DNA from: JBFJVD01 sp041624375 | GTDB lineage: Bacteria; Chloroflexota; Anaerolineae; Anaerolineales; E44-bin32 | DNA length: 6,179 nucleotides | Assembly (NCBI GenBank): GCA_041624375.1 | Contig: JBFJVD010000183.1 | Location: 1-6,179, forward strand | Reading direction: 5' to 3' | In this document: piece by piece, positions 5,382-6,179 of the stretch | How positions within the stretch are numbered: the first letter of the stretch is position 1 | How the letters are laid out: the number at the start of each line of letters is the position of its first letter | The notes under the pieces: generated by a model | What the model was told of the DNA's origin: nothing | Database searches by the model: none | What the model saw: only the letters and a program-made list of their open reading frames with translations | Made by a program: the position numbers and the translations under genes

Positions 5382-5864
5382 ATGAGTGCCCCTCCTTCCG
5401 ACCCACCTCCAGGCCTAGTCCGCCTGCGCGACGTGGACCGGGCCGACCTGTCCCACTTCTTCGATCACCAGAACGACCCGGAAGCAGCCCGGATGGCGGC
5501 TTTCCCGGCCCGCGAGCGTGAGCCCTTCATGGCGCACTGGTCGAAGATCCTGGCCGATGACTCGGTGATCAAGCAGACGATCCTGTCCGGCGGGCAGGTG
5601 GCCGGGAACATCGTCGCGTTTGAGCAGGGCGGCAGGCGCCTCGTCGGCTACTGGCTCGGCCGGGCATTCTGGGGGCAGGGGGTCGCGACACGGGCGCTGC
5701 TGGCATTTCTGGGTCTCGTGAAGAAGCGCCCGCTCTACGCCCACGTCGCCCGGCACAATCTCGGCTCGATCCGGGTTCTGGAGAAGTGCGGCTTCGTGCT
5801 GCTGTCTGAAGAGCCCGTGGATGCCGAGGGCGTCGAGGAGCTGGTGTATGTCCTTGAGGGCTAG
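5382..5864 (+). CDS. GNAT-family N-acetyltransferase (RimJ/RimL-like)
   Basis: This 160-residue protein starts at ATG 5382, with GGAGG (5367-5371) upstream at 10 bases. The N-terminal part has the beta1-helix pattern VRLRDVDRADLSHFFDHQNDPEA. The acetyl-CoA motif A is at residues 89-107 (GYWLGRAFWGQGVATRALL), with pyrophosphate-loop residues GQGVAT at 98-103. The C-terminal signature HNLGSIRVLEKCGF (125-138) carries Asn126 and the usual Cys-Gly-Phe turn. This pattern fits the ribosomal-protein or small-molecule acetyltransferases that transfer acetyl from acetyl-CoA to an amine. The acceptor cannot be identified. It is complete, cytoplasmic and the last gene before the repeat-bearing end region. 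Confidence 0.9.
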   Translation: MSAPPSDPPPGLVRLRDVDRADLSHFFDHQNDPEAARMAAFPAREREPFMAHWSKILADDSVIKQTILSGGQVAGNIVAFEQGGRRLVGYWLGRAFWGQGVATRALLAFLGLVKKRPLYAHVARHNLGSIRVLEKCGFVLLSEEPVDAEGVEELVYVLEG

Positions 5865-5895
5865 GTGGGATGCTGGCGGGCCAGGCTTTCGTGAC

Positions 5896-5925
5896 CCTCC
5901 CGGAAGCTTGGAGCTACCGGGAAGG
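5896..5925 (+). terminator. Strong hairpin after the GNAT gene
   Basis: AGCT (5905-5908) pairs with AGCT (5912-5915) around loop TGG; then CCCGG (5899-5903) with CCGGG (5917-5921), interrupted by an A/A mismatch; and CCT (5896-5898) pairs beyond a one-base bulge to 5925. About twelve pairs form, mostly G-C. It is 31 bases after the stop and is the best candidate for ending transcription of the gene run, although no T-tract follows. Confidence 0.5.
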
Positions 5926-5950
5926 TGAGGCGGACCACCCCTCAGCCTAG

Positions 5951-5972
5951 CCTCTCCCCTCAAGGGGAGAGG
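5951..5972 (+). repeat. Perfect inverted repeat (REP-like palindrome)
   Basis: CCTCTCCCC (5951-5959) pairs perfectly with GGGGAGAGG (5964-5972) around the loop TCAA. It is flanked by copies of CCTCAGCC at 5940-5947 and 5983-5990. Short palindromes with this purine/pyrimidine-skewed arm recur between genes in many bacterial genomes, so this is probably one copy of a dispersed repeat; copy number cannot be seen from one window. Confidence 0.6.
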
Positions 5973-6179
5973 ATTCAGAGCGCCTCAGCCATGGTCTTTG
6001 CGGGTTGGACTCAATCTATCCATCACGTCGGGGTTCGGGGAATTTGCCGCAGCAGTCTGCGACAAGCGCCCTGTATTCTCGATGGCAAGTGCTTGGTCCC
6101 CATTCTGCGGCGCTTCCCAACGTCGGGTGAAAGACTCTCGCTGTCGCCGCTTGCCGGGGGTGTGGGGGGATGCCATCCC

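Larger units (their letters stand above)
5865..6179 (+). other. Gene-free end region with inverted repeats
   Basis: After the GNAT stop there is no gene I can support. The first 110 bases hold the two hairpins at 5896-5925 and 5951-5972. From 5985 onward both strands are open: a reading from ATG 5991 on + runs off the window without a stop, and a 63-residue frame lies on the minus strand. Neither shows a ribosome binding site, a hydrophobic segment or a domain I know, and they overlap each other. The window ends in a small palindrome, GGGAT (6167-6171) with ATCCC (6175-6179), perhaps the edge of another repeat. Confidence 0.5.

Overview
The window is GC-rich bacterial DNA with ten protein genes, all on the + strand. 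Gaps between genes are short (about 40-180 bases). Most starts have a clear AGGAGG-like ribosome binding site, and one GTG and one TTG start are used. Nothing in the sequence fixes the taxonomy. The mix of small uncharacterised membrane proteins, a DUF1801 protein and a hotdog/hydrolase set looks to me like an environmental Chloroflexota-type bacterium, but that is an impression. I see no mobile element, CRISPR array, rRNA or tRNA.

Layout: (1) 77-535, an exported lipoprotein of the DUF411/CopG copper-protein family, interrupted at codon 39 by an in-frame TGA; (2) 716-889, a two-helix membrane peptide; (3) 983-1429, a DUF1801 protein with a TTG start; (4) 1500-2417, a stand-alone nucleotidyltransferase; (5) 2485-2910, a MaoC-like hotdog hydratase; (6) 2963-3331, a four-helix membrane protein; (7) 3371-4336, a membrane-anchored alpha/beta hydrolase; (8) 4393-4851, a 4HBT-type acyl-CoA thioesterase with a GTG start; (9) 4929-5333, a second four-helix membrane protein; (10) 5382-5864, a GNAT acetyltransferase. 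The last 315 bases hold two strong inverted repeats and no recognisable gene.

The main discovery is in gene 1. The TGA at 191-193 sits exactly where DUF411 proteins have the first cysteine of their CxCC metal/redox motif, giving S-P-T-(TGA)-G-C-C. The frame then continues with intact DUF411 sequence (SCHTAV, DGYVIEGHVPA, GMPAGSPGM) to a TAG at 533-535. Four neighbouring genes (nucleotidyltransferase, MaoC, thioesterase, second four-helix protein) end at TGA after complete domains, so TGA is a normal stop in this genome. The simplest reading is a selenocysteine codon, making this a selenium-containing DUF411/CopG-like lipoprotein. A short stem-loop lies at a suitable distance after the TGA but is weak. 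The chief alternatives are a fresh nonsense mutation or a sequencing error.

The other genes do not form an obvious single pathway. The MaoC hydratase, thioesterase and hydrolase could all act on acyl-CoA or ester substrates, but shared strand and short gaps are the only link visible.
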